Shown one piece after another: positions 1 through 7,949 of a stretch of 46,829 nucleotides of DNA. Position 1 is the stretch's first letter, and each line of letters begins with the position of its first letter. The stretch comes from Bacteroidia bacterium (GTDB taxonomy: Bacteria > Bacteroidota > Bacteroidia > Bacteroidales > Azobacteroidaceae), in the NCBI GenBank assembly GCA_025999935.1, contig BNXY01000016.1:1-46829 (forward strand), read 5' to 3'. The notes beneath the pieces are model-generated. The model was not told where the DNA came from, searched no databases, and was given only the letters and a program-made list of their open reading frames with translations. The position numbers were made by a program, and so were the translations under genes.

Positions 1-2
1 TT

Positions 3-1577
3 GCTTTGATAAATCAGCAAATCACTTTGTCCAACCGTGGCACTGCCACCACCAACATTGCCCGTATGGGTTCTCTGGCGGAATGGTCGGCAAACAACAA
101 CACGGCAAGTACCTATCCCTATCAGGCTTTTTATGTAGGAGTGGGCGGCACATTGTCGGATATCAACGTAATGGCGGAAAAAGCAGGTGCTTATCACTAT
201 CAGGGTGTAGCAAAATTGTTCCGAGCCATGGGCTTTATGGTTATGTGCGATGTATATGGCGAAATGCCTTATACCGGTGCTTTGACTGCTGAAATCAGCC
301 CCACGTATGACAACGGTAAAATCCTTTTCAACGGCGCTTTGTCCGAATTAGACGAAGCCATCGAACTGCTTAAGAAAACACAGGCAGAAGGAGCTCCCAC
401 GTTGAAAGAAGGCGACAGCTGGAACGGCGGCGATGTAAACAAATGGATTAAAATGGCTTACGGTTTGAAAGCCCGCTATCTGAACAATTTGTCGAAAAAA
501 GCGGATTTGTATAATCCCGATGCTATCTTGGAAGCGCTTGCCGGTGCACCGCAAAGCAATGCCGACAATACGCTGATTAAACACGAATATGCCACCACTG
601 AAGTAGTAGATAATATGTGGGGTGACGACATCAAGACCAATTATAATTATATCTGGTTAGTAAACTGGAGTGGCACTTACTACGTTACAACATGGTATGC
701 CGATTTGCTGACAGATTTTGATGGGAAAGGTATTATTGACCCGCGCGCCGACAAATTAATTCCCTCTGCTCAATACAATGGTGGCACAGAGTGGAGACGA
801 ACCCCAGGTGTGAATATGCAATCCGACATCCGTATCGGTACAAATTGGAGAAGCCCCGGCACGTACAACGCAACGACCAAAGAATGGACAATTACAGAGA
901 CAACTGATTCAACGGTTATTTCGTTGCACACCAAGGGTATTCATACTCCGAATTTCAGGGATGTTGCAGAAGATGGCACCATTGTTAATTCAGGAACATT
1001 TTATGCCCGTGCCGATGCACCCACGCACCTTTTGTGCTATCCCGAAATGTGCTTTATCAAAGCGGAAGCACTCTGGCGTAAAAACGATAAAGCCGGTGCT
1101 TATACTGCTTACAAGGACGGCATTAAGGCTCACATGGAATTGCTGAACGAAAAATTGGCCGAATGGAACGACCCTGCCAACATTTCTATGCAACCGATAG
1201 CGACAGCCGATATAAATGCTTATTTGGCTTCTTCTGCGGTAGGTACGCAAGCCGATTTGACCTTAGGTAAAATCATGATGCAAAAATTCATCGCCTTGTC
1301 GTTCTCCAATCAGAGTTGGAACGATATGCGCCGCATGGATTACAGCTCGGAAATTTACCGCGGCTGGGCGGAGCCCTACGAACATTCTTCCGGATTCGTT
1401 GACTTGAAATGGATTCCGGCAGGTAAACAATATCGTCGCTTAGGTTATGTTTCACATGAATTTAATTATAACAGTGTCAATTTGAAAGCATCGCATCCGC
1501 ATGCATTGTTAGACGACATTCGTTCGTATCCTGTATGGTGGGATTATCCGACTGAAGATTATATTCCGGCGCAATAA
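3..1577 (+). CDS. SusD/RagB-like outer-membrane lipoprotein, 5' end cut off
   Basis: The reading frame is open to the left edge, so the signal peptide and lipobox are missing. The TTG at 6 is probably an internal leucine codon. The visible 523 or so residues match the SusD-like_2 type: an early helical region with a VMCDVYGEMPYTGAL block, then an ALWRKNDKAGAYTAYKDGI repeat-like helix, and a C-terminal segment rich in Trp and Tyr. Such proteins sit on the cell surface and with a SusC/TonB-dependent partner capture oligosaccharides or peptides for import. The partner would lie to the left, outside the window. A hairpin follows the stop. The substrate cannot be read from the sequence; the murein-salvage genes downstream make peptidoglycan fragments a possibility only. 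Confidence 0.9.
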   Translation, partial: ALINQQITLSNRGTATTNIARMGSLAEWSANNNTASTYPYQAFYVGVGGTLSDINVMAEKAGAYHYQGVAKLFRAMGFMVMCDVYGEMPYTGALTAEISPTYDNGKILFNGALSELDEAIELLKKTQAEGAPTLKEGDSWNGGDVNKWIKMAYGLKARYLNNLSKKADLYNPDAILEALAGAPQSNADNTLIKHEYATTEVVDNMWGDDIKTNYNYIWLVNWSGTYYVTTWYADLLTDFDGKGIIDPRADKLIPSAQYNGGTEWRRTPGVNMQSDIRIGTNWRSPGTYNATTKEWTITETTDSTVISLHTKGIHTPNFRDVAEDGTIVNSGTFYARADAPTHLLCYPEMCFIKAEALWRKNDKAGAYTAYKDGIKAHMELLNEKLAEWNDPANISMQPIATADINAYLASSAVGTQADLTLGKIMMQKFIALSFSNQSWNDMRRMDYSSEIYRGWAEPYEHSSGFVDLKWIPAGKQYRRLGYVSHEFNYNSVNLKASHPHALLDDIRSYPVWWDYPTEDYIPAQ

Positions 1578-1604
1578 TGATTCGGATTAGATAAACACTA
1601 TTTG

Positions 1605-1641
1605 TATCGCCCGGTAGAATGAAAATTTCTGCCGGGCGATA
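1605..1641 (+). terminator. Hairpin terminator after the susD-like gene
   Basis: A 15-bp stem (1605-1619 with 1627-1641, one G-T wobble, GC-rich core CGCCCGG) encloses a 7-nt loop. It starts 27 bases after the susD-like stop. No clear T-tract follows, so it may be a weak or factor-dependent terminator. It ends exactly where the next promoter begins. Confidence 0.65.
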
Positions 1642-1671
1642 TTGTAAAATATATAAAAATGGCTACCTTTG
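1642..1671 (+). promoter_or_regulatory. Bacteroidetes-type promoter of the DUF6922 gene
   Basis: TTG at 1642-1644, a 19-bp spacer and TACCTTTG at 1664-1671 fit the Bacteroidetes sigma consensus (TTG-N19-21-TAnnTTTG). The ATG lies at 1676, only 4 bases beyond the -7 element, so the transcript would have almost no leader. Confidence 0.6.
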
Positions 1672-1675
1672 CAGC

Positions 1676-1981
1676 ATGACAGAAAATAAAACAGCACCGG
1701 ATTTTTCGCCCTATTTGTTTTGGGATGTCAAGAAGCAGGAATTTGATTATGAAACGAATAAACGTTTTATGATTGAAAGAGTCTGTAGTAAAGGCACGGA
1801 TGCTGATTGGAAAAAATTATTCAGATATTACGGACAGGATATTGTTCGTAAAGAAGTGTTGCGCCTGTCTTATTTAGATAATAAAACCCTCAATTATTTG
1901 AGTGTAATCTTTCAGATACCTAAAAGCAAATTCAAATGTTACAGAAACAAACAGTCTCGTCCAAACTTTTGGAACTTTTAG
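1676..1981 (+). CDS. DUF6922 protein, partner of an AbiEii-type toxin
   Basis: The product has 101 residues from ATG 1676, which follows the promoter directly; a longer reading from 1619 would start inside the terminator. The protein shows the DUF6922 pattern as I recall it: a FWDV block near the N-terminus, an IERV..KG stretch, a YYGQDI segment, a LDNKTLNYLS core and a FKCY end. In Bacteroidetes this small protein is commonly encoded directly before a nucleotidyltransferase of the AbiEii/AbiGii toxin family and is presumed to be its antitoxin or regulator. Here the next gene overlaps by 46 bp and is a stub. The gene itself looks intact. The antitoxin role is inferred from context only. Confidence 0.75.
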   Translation: MTENKTAPDFSPYLFWDVKKQEFDYETNKRFMIERVCSKGTDADWKKLFRYYGQDIVRKEVLRLSYLDNKTLNYLSVIFQIPKSKFKCYRNKQSRPNFWNF

Positions 1982-2097
1982 AACGCTTGCAGCGGATTCC
2001 ATCACTGAAAGAATTTCCATTAGTGGGTGGTACGGCATTAGCCTTGCAATTAGGCCATCGCTCCTCTTACGAAAAACGCAATATAAATTACCTTTGA
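1936..2097 (+). pseudogene. Truncated AbiEii-type nucleotidyltransferase toxin
   Basis: An ATG at 1936 inside the end of the DUF6922 gene opens a frame of 53 codons. Residues about 10-43 match the start of AbiEii toxins: a leucine-rich helix, then PLVGGTALALQLGHR. Intact family members continue at once with a serine and an Asp-x-Asp catalytic motif; here the sequence runs into SSYEKRNINYL and a stop. The catalytic aspartates and some 200 further residues are missing. The stop overlaps a TACCTTTG promoter element of the following gene, so a deletion seems to have joined the toxin start to the upstream region of the amidase-like gene. No rest of the toxin is visible nearby. Confidence 0.75.
2089..2096 (+). 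promoter_or_regulatory. Possible -7 element before the salvage locus
   Basis: TACCTTTG, identical to the -7 element at 1664-1671, lies 22 bp before the ATG at 2119. The -33 element is weak (TTAC at 2067-2070, 18 bp spacing). If real it would start the transcript of the peptidoglycan-salvage genes. Confidence 0.4.
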
Positions 2098-2118
2098 AAA
2101 ACTGACAACAATCACATT

Positions 2119-5010
2119 ATGCAAAAAAATATATTCACTTTATTAATTCTTTTTGTTCTATTTGTACCTGTCAAGGCACAGAACATTGATACTGAGGTAA
2201 AAAACGAGATTGAAACTTACTTGACCCAAACGATTCGAAGGCAAACTTCTATCGGTAAAATTACCATTGATTCGCTTTCCGTTCAAAAAAAGAAAATACA
2301 ACTGTTTGCCAAAGATAACCTGTCGTATGGACGATTCGATAAAGGATTGGTTGACAGCATTTATACCCGCATCAAAGAATTGTTTCCCGATGAATGGAAA
2401 CGCTATTCCATCGAACTTTTTTCCGACGGATACAAAATTGAAGATTATATTCCGCTCAACCGCAAGGAACGATTTGAAAACAAAGTGGATATTCCTCTAA
2501 AAAAGAATCTGTCCACGCCTTTTGTCATTAAAAAAGGACTGCAAGACCGGCACCTCGCTTTATGGCAGAGCCATGGCTGGTATTATGAAAAAAGCCTTAC
2601 CCGCTGGGAATGGCAACGCGCGCGCATTTTTCAGACCGTAGAAGATTTATATACACAAAGTTACGTCTTGCCTTACTTGGTTCCCATGCTCGAAAATGCC
2701 GGAGCCAATGTGCTACTTCCTCGTGAACGGGATACGCAGAGCCATGAAGTTATTGTGGATAACGAATCCGCCCAAGCAGGTTGGTCGGAAGGTGCGGGAG
2801 CCGGATTTGCTCACTTGAAAAAAGTCTATTACGATTTGGAAAATCCGTTTACGCAAGGGACTTACCTGCAAACAAAAACGGTAAAAAAAGGCGCTGTCAG
2901 CACCTATACTTGGCAACCGGAAATACCGGAAAAAGGCAAATATGCCGTCTATATTTCTTACGCAAGTTTGCCTAACAGTACGAAAGACGCCCGCTATACC
3001 ATTTATCATACCGGCGGAAAGACCGAGTTCAGCATCAACCAAACCATGGGTGGCGGCACTTGGATATTCCTTGGATTTTTTGATTTCAAAGAAGGCTTAA
3101 ACGATGATTGTAAAATTGTGTTGTCCAACGAAAGCAAGGATAAAGGCCGGATTGTCACTGCCGACGCCGTCAAAATAGGCGGCGGTATGGGCAATATTGC
3201 CCGCGGAGAGGGCGACCATCTGGAAACGAGCGGCTATCCCCGCTATACCGAAGGCGCCCGTTACTGGTTGCAATGGGCCGGTGTCCCGGATAGCGTGTAC
3301 CGTTGGACGAAAGGCGAAAGAGATTATACCGACGACTACCAAAGCCGCGGTTTGTGGGTAAATTATATGGCCGGCGGTTCGTCCAATATTCCAAAAAAAG
3401 ACGGATTGCATATTCCTTTGGATGCAGTTATGGCTTTTCACTCCGATGCCGGTACGACGTATAATGATTCTATTATCGGAACTTTGGGAATTTGTATGAC
3501 ACACTACAATGAAGAAAAATTTGCGAGCGGAAAACCCCGCATCTTGTCGCGCGATTTGGTTTCAATTATTATGGATGAAATTGTACAAGACATTCGCCTG
3601 CAATACGAACCCAACTGGACACGCCGGCAGATTTGGAACAAGTCTTACAGCGAAGCCCGCTTGCCGGAAGCGCCGACCATGTTGCTCGAACTGCTTTCGC
3701 ACCAGAATTTTGCTGATATGCGCTACGGATTAGACCCGGCTTTTCAGTTTACCGTGAGCCGCTCGATTTACAAAGGATTTTTGAAATTTATCGCTTATCA
3801 GTATAAATTTGATTATGTTGTACAACCCTTACCCGTTCATTCGTTCAGTACGCAGTTTGTTGGCGAGGCGCAGGTTCAACTCGAATGGCAATCCACGGAA
3901 GAGGCGATGGAACCGACTTCCGCTCCTACGGGCTATATTGTATATACTGCTTTGGGGGACAATGATTTCGACAATGGCGTATTCGTCCGCGACAAGCGTA
4001 CCACATTGAGCGTTGAGAAAGACAAACTCTATCGTTTCAAAATTACGGCAGTCAACGATGGTGGAGAAAGTTTTCCGTCTGAAATTCTGTCTGTTTGCCG
4101 CAAGAGCGACGAAAAAGGGCTTGTATTGATCGTAAACGGATTCGACCGGGTATCTGCTCCGGACAGTTTCGCCGCCAAAGATAGCATTGCCGGATTTTTG
4201 GATTTCCTCGACCATGGCGTACCGGACAAAGTGCAGTATAACTTTATCGGAAGCCAGTATGAATTTCGCCGCAAAATACCCTGGATGGACGACGATGCTT
4301 CCGGTTTCGGCTCCAGCAACGCCAATTACGAAACATCCCTCATAGCCGGAAATACTTTCGATTACCCGTATATTCACGGAAAATCCATTGTCGATGCAGG
4401 CTATTCATTTGTTTCAGCTTCTTCCGAAGCTATCATGAACGGTCAGATTGCGTTAAACGATTACCGATTGACCGACCTGATTCTGGGCAAACAAAAACAA
4501 ACCCGAATCGGACGTGGCGCTTTCCCTTCCCGGTTCAAAACTTTTCCCGATGATTTACAAGCTAAAATTACCGCTTATTGTCGGCAGGGAGGAAACATCT
4601 TCGTCAGCGGCGCTTTTGTGGCGACCGATTTGTGGGACAACGGCGAAGCGAAAGCCTCCGATAAAGCATTTGTGCAGGATATCCTGAAATATACGTGGAG
4701 AACCGGACATGCCGCCGTAACCGGAAAGGTAAAAAGCGTGGTTTCTCCATTCACTCAATTTGCAGGAAATTATCAATTCTACCATCAGCTCAATCCGGTC
4801 TTTTATGCAGTGGAATCGCCCGACGCCATCGAACCGGCAGGAAAAGACAGCTACACCATTTTCCGGTATAGTGAAAATAATTTGAGTGCAGGCGTTGCCT
4901 ATTCGGGCGATTATAAAACCTGTATTCTGGGTTTTCCGTTTGAAACTTTGCAAAAAGAATCATCGCGCAACGAACTGATGAAACAACTGTTAGAGTTCTT
5001 CCAAAAATAA
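2119..5010 (+). CDS. Secreted golvesin-domain protein with amidase_3-like catalytic residues
   Basis: The product has 963 residues with a signal peptide (1-20, ending VKAQ). The family is usually labelled golvesin C-terminal-like or xanthan lyase. A split amidase_3 pattern can be read: SHGWYYE (H152, E157), then an ENAGANVLLPRERD segment at 192-205, then FHSDAG (H441), then LLEL (E524) followed by a helix. This is the order of the zinc ligands and catalytic Glu in N-acetylmuramoyl-L-alanine amidases. A golvesin beta-domain (about 210-355, YISYASLP and a TADAVKIGGG end) sits between the first and second histidine. An Fn3-like region (about 570-660) and a C-terminal domain of some 300 residues follow. 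The likely role is releasing peptides from murein outside the cytoplasm. The amidase reading is mine and untested. Confidence 0.7.
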   Translation: MQKNIFTLLILFVLFVPVKAQNIDTEVKNEIETYLTQTIRRQTSIGKITIDSLSVQKKKIQLFAKDNLSYGRFDKGLVDSIYTRIKELFPDEWKRYSIELFSDGYKIEDYIPLNRKERFENKVDIPLKKNLSTPFVIKKGLQDRHLALWQSHGWYYEKSLTRWEWQRARIFQTVEDLYTQSYVLPYLVPMLENAGANVLLPRERDTQSHEVIVDNESAQAGWSEGAGAGFAHLKKVYYDLENPFTQGTYLQTKTVKKGAVSTYTWQPEIPEKGKYAVYISYASLPNSTKDARYTIYHTGGKTEFSINQTMGGGTWIFLGFFDFKEGLNDDCKIVLSNESKDKGRIVTADAVKIGGGMGNIARGEGDHLETSGYPRYTEGARYWLQWAGVPDSVYRWTKGERDYTDDYQSRGLWVNYMAGGSSNIPKKDGLHIPLDAVMAFHSDAGTTYNDSIIGTLGICMTHYNEEKFASGKPRILSRDLVSIIMDEIVQDIRLQYEPNWTRRQIWNKSYSEARLPEAPTMLLELLSHQNFADMRYGLDPAFQFTVSRSIYKGFLKFIAYQYKFDYVVQPLPVHSFSTQFVGEAQVQLEWQSTEEAMEPTSAPTGYIVYTALGDNDFDNGVFVRDKRTTLSVEKDKLYRFKITAVNDGGESFPSEILSVCRKSDEKGLVLIVNGFDRVSAPDSFAAKDSIAGFLDFLDHGVPDKVQYNFIGSQYEFRRKIPWMDDDASGFGSSNANYETSLIAGNTFDYPYIHGKSIVDAGYSFVSASSEAIMNGQIALNDYRLTDLILGKQKQTRIGRGAFPSRFKTFPDDLQAKITAYCRQGGNIFVSGAFVATDLWDNGEAKASDKAFVQDILKYTWRTGHAAVTGKVKSVVSPFTQFAGNYQFYHQLNPVFYAVESPDAIEPAGKDSYTIFRYSENNLSAGVAYSGDYKTCILGFPFETLQKESSRNELMKQLLEFFQK

Positions 5011-5033
5011 TTCGTAATTTTTAATTCGTAATT
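5008..5033. repeat. Direct repeat TAATTCGTAATT, two copies
   Basis: TAATTCGTAATT occurs at 5008-5019 and 5022-5033 and fills the gap between the golvesin gene stop and the symporter start. I recall similar AATTCGTAATT strings between genes in other Bacteroidetes, so it is probably a small dispersed element. Confidence 0.6.
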
Positions 5034-5037
5034 CAAT

Positions 5038-6486
5038 ATGACCCCAATATTAGTTCTTACTGCCATCGTCGCCTATTTCCTTGTCTTGTTTGGCGTATCC
5101 CACCTCTCCGGACGAAAGGCGGACAATGCCGGTTTCTTTTCAGGCAACCGGAAGTCGCCTTGGTACATAGTGGCTTTCGCGACTATCGGCGCAGCCATCT
5201 CCGGCGTAACTTTCGTCTCCGTTCCGGGAATGGTAGCCGGAAGCGGGTTTTCCTACCTGCAAATGGTGTTGGGTTTTGCCGTCGGGCAATTTCTTATCGC
5301 CTTTGTATTGATACCGCTTTTCTACAAGATGAATCTGACTTCCATCTACGAATATTTGGAAAACCGCTTCGGCATCTCAACTTACAAAACCGGCGCGTGG
5401 TTTTTCTTTGTTTCCAAGATGTTGGGTGCATCCATCCGTTTGTTTATCGTTTGTGTGGTGCTCCAATTATTGGTTTTTGAACCGCTTCATCTGCCGTTTA
5501 TCCTGAATATTGTGTTCACAGTGGGCATCGTTTGGATTTATACTTTTCGCGGCGGCGTGAAATCGCTGATATGGACGGATTCGCTCAAAACTTTCTGCCT
5601 GATTGTTTCGGTCGGACTGTGTATTTATTACATTGCCAAGAACTTGGGACTTGATTTCGGCAGTTTGTTCGCTTCCATCCGTGATTCCGAAATGTCGAAA
5701 ACCTTTTTCTTCGATGACGCCAATGACAAGCGTTTTTTCTGGAAACAGTTTCTGGCAGGGATATTTACGGTTATCGCCACCACCGGATTGGACCAGGATA
5801 TGATGCAACGGACTTTGAGTTGCAAGAACCCGAAAGATTCTCAAAAGAACATGATAACCGGAGGCGTTTTGCAAATCTTCATCAATTTGCTTTTTATGAT
5901 GCTGGGCGTTTTGCTTTATACTTTCGCAGCCAAAAACAGTGTCGCATTACCGGACAAAGGCGATGAAGTCTTTCCTTTCCTTGCCACGCAAGGTTTCTTT
6001 CCGGTCATTGTCAGCGTGTTATTTATTATCGGTTTGATTTCGGCAGCTTATGCGGCAGCCGGTTCGGCCTTAACCGCCCTGACAACTTCCTTTACTGTCG
6101 ATATTTTGGAAAGCCCGAAGAAAAAAACGGAAAAAGAAGTGGCAACTATCCGCAAAAAAGTGCATATCGGCATGGCGGTTGTAATGGGATTGGTTATTTT
6201 TGTCATCAATTTGCTGAATAACGCCTCGGTCATTGATACGGTTTACAAATTGGCAAGTTACACTTACGGACCGCTGTTAGGGATGTTTGTATTTGGCATA
6301 TTCATCAAGAAACCGGTAAGGGATAAATGGGTTCCCCTCGTGGCAATCGCTTCTCCGGTATTGAGTTTTGTGGTGGATATTCATTCCAAAGCATGGTTCA
6401 ACGGTTATGAATTTAGTCACGAACGATTGATACTCAATGCGGCTTTTACTTTTGTCGGATTGTGTATTTTGATTAAAAAGAAATGA
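5038..6486 (+). CDS. Sodium:solute symporter (SSS family), candidate MurNAc/amino-sugar importer
   Basis: The protein of 482 residues has about 13 hydrophobic segments and the SSS hallmarks: an N-terminal GRK..N.GFF.G region, FATIGAAISGVTFVSVPG in the second membrane segment, and an SAAYAAAGSALTALTTSFT block near residue 340 that carries the sodium-site serines and threonines. It moves a small solute across the inner membrane with sodium. It lies 27 bp after the amidase-like gene and its stop overlaps the next start (ATGA). An SSS protein is known as a MurNAc transporter (MurT) in the murein locus of Tannerella forsythia, so uptake of MurNAc or a related sugar is likely from context. Substrate specificity cannot be read from the sequence. 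Confidence 0.85.
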   Translation: MTPILVLTAIVAYFLVLFGVSHLSGRKADNAGFFSGNRKSPWYIVAFATIGAAISGVTFVSVPGMVAGSGFSYLQMVLGFAVGQFLIAFVLIPLFYKMNLTSIYEYLENRFGISTYKTGAWFFFVSKMLGASIRLFIVCVVLQLLVFEPLHLPFILNIVFTVGIVWIYTFRGGVKSLIWTDSLKTFCLIVSVGLCIYYIAKNLGLDFGSLFASIRDSEMSKTFFFDDANDKRFFWKQFLAGIFTVIATTGLDQDMMQRTLSCKNPKDSQKNMITGGVLQIFINLLFMMLGVLLYTFAAKNSVALPDKGDEVFPFLATQGFFPVIVSVLFIIGLISAAYAAAGSALTALTTSFTVDILESPKKKTEKEVATIRKKVHIGMAVVMGLVIFVINLLNNASVIDTVYKLASYTYGPLLGMFVFGIFIKKPVRDKWVPLVAIASPVLSFVVDIHSKAWFNGYEFSHERLILNAAFTFVGLCILIKKK

Positions 6487-7880
6487 CAGACGCAGAAAAA
6501 ATAAAGTCCATAATTGCCAAAGGCGAAGGTTTGAATATTGAATTTAAAAAATCGCACACTGCATTGCCACGCAATGTATTTGAAACAATCTGTGCGTTCC
6601 TGAATCGAAAAGGCGGATATATTTTGCTCGGCGTTAAAGATAACGGTTCTATTGAGGGTATCCGGGAAGAAACACTGCCTGCCCAATTGAAAGTATTGGC
6701 TGATGACATGAATAATCCGCAACTTATTTCGCCAACGTTTTATCTTTCAAGCGAGGTGGTTGAAATCGAAGGCAAGAAAATTATTTGCATCTATGTACCG
6801 GAGAGTTCGCAAGTCCACACCTATTTGGGCGTTTATTACGACCGCAACCATGAGGGCGATTACAAACTAAGCAACCAGCAATTAGTTGGCAATTTATTTG
6901 TGCGCAAATATGATGGTTTTACGGAAAACAAGGTGTTCCCGTACCTGCGAATGGAACATTTAGAACAGGCTTCTTTCAATACGGTGCGAAATTTAGTGAA
7001 AGTGGAGCATCCCGACCACCCTTGGATAAATATGACTGACGAAGAACTTTTGCGTTCTGCCAAAATGTATCTGACGGATATACATACCAATCAATCGGGA
7101 TACACTTTGGCTGCAGCATTGGTTTTTGGAACAGAATCTACCATACGGTCTGTTTGCGGTCATTACAAAATAGACGCCTTGTGCCGAAAAGACAATGTGG
7201 ACAGATACGACGACCGAGATGTCATTACCTGCAATTTGATTGAGGCATACTCCCGTTTGATGGCATTTATTCGCAAACACACGCCGGATAGGTTTTACCT
7301 CGAAGGCAACCAGCGACGAAGCATCAGGGAACTTATTTTTCGCGAAATGGTTGCTAATTTGTTGGTTCACAGAGAGTATTCAATCCGTTATCCGGCGCGG
7401 CTCACCATATACAAGGGAACCGTTGTAAGTGAAAATGGAACAATTCCGAACGCCATGGGGCTTATTACGCCGGAAAATGTCGTCCCACATCCCAAAAATC
7501 CCACTATTTCTGATTTTTTTCGACAATTAGGATGGGTGGAAGATTTAGGCTCAGGCATTAGGAATATGTTTCACTATTGTCCCATATATGTCAAAAATGC
7601 GGTGCCAATCATGGAAGAAGGCGATGTGTTCAAACTAACGGTCAGGTATGGCAATGAGGATGCTGACGACACTATTGTGTCAGAAAAAATCAGTCAGATT
7701 AAACATGCGGATGAGATATTGGCATTGATTCAGGAAACTCCGAAAATTACCGCAATAGATATGGCAACTAATTTATCATTATCAGAACGTCATCTAAGAA
7801 AAATTTTGGCTCGCCTTGTTGAGTTAAAAATAATAGAACGTAAAGGTTCAGATAAAGATGGTGAATGGATGACAGGGTAA
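6483..7880 (+). CDS. AlbA_2/Schlafen-type ATP-binding regulator with winged helix
   Basis: The product has 465 residues. It starts with an AlbA_2 domain (about 10-130: GEGLNIEFKKS, then GGYILLGVKDNG), then a GHKL ATPase-like region with REMVANLLVHREYS (about 290-305) and GLGSGI-like DLGSGIRNMF, and ends with a helix-turn-helix (about 410-460: TAIDMATNLSLSERHLRKIL). Such proteins are predicted transcriptional regulators, often labelled RecG-like. The start ATG overlaps the symporter stop by 4 bp, so translation is coupled. A regulator in the middle of the salvage locus could sense the imported sugar, or it could be a later insertion. The 3' end runs into four 12-bp repeats, the first of which supplies the last codons and the stop. 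Confidence 0.85.
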   Translation: MTDAEKIKSIIAKGEGLNIEFKKSHTALPRNVFETICAFLNRKGGYILLGVKDNGSIEGIREETLPAQLKVLADDMNNPQLISPTFYLSSEVVEIEGKKIICIYVPESSQVHTYLGVYYDRNHEGDYKLSNQQLVGNLFVRKYDGFTENKVFPYLRMEHLEQASFNTVRNLVKVEHPDHPWINMTDEELLRSAKMYLTDIHTNQSGYTLAAALVFGTESTIRSVCGHYKIDALCRKDNVDRYDDRDVITCNLIEAYSRLMAFIRKHTPDRFYLEGNQRRSIRELIFREMVANLLVHREYSIRYPARLTIYKGTVVSENGTIPNAMGLITPENVVPHPKNPTISDFFRQLGWVEDLGSGIRNMFHYCPIYVKNAVPIMEEGDVFKLTVRYGNEDADDTIVSEKISQIKHADEILALIQETPKITAIDMATNLSLSERHLRKILARLVELKIIERKGSDKDGEWMTG

Positions 7881-7916
7881 ATGACAGGGTAAATGACAGG
7901 GTAAATGACAGGGTAA
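7869..7916 (+). repeat. Four perfect tandem copies of ATGACAGGGTAA
   Basis: The unit repeats at 7869, 7881, 7893 and 7905. In the frame of the regulator each unit reads Met-Thr-Gly-stop, so the gene stops in the first copy and three further start-stop mini-frames follow. In the +1 frame the same bases are open and read as repeats of Asp-Arg-Val-Asn. I recall this four-residue repeat as coding sequence between domains in relatives of this regulator. The 12-bp unit does not change frame when copies are gained or lost. Confidence 0.9.
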
Positions 7917-7949
7917 ATACACGAAATATTGGAATTAAAAATTATTTAT

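Noticed and set aside
7869..7916. Tandem repeat as a CRISPR array
   Set aside because: Units are 12 bp with no spacers.
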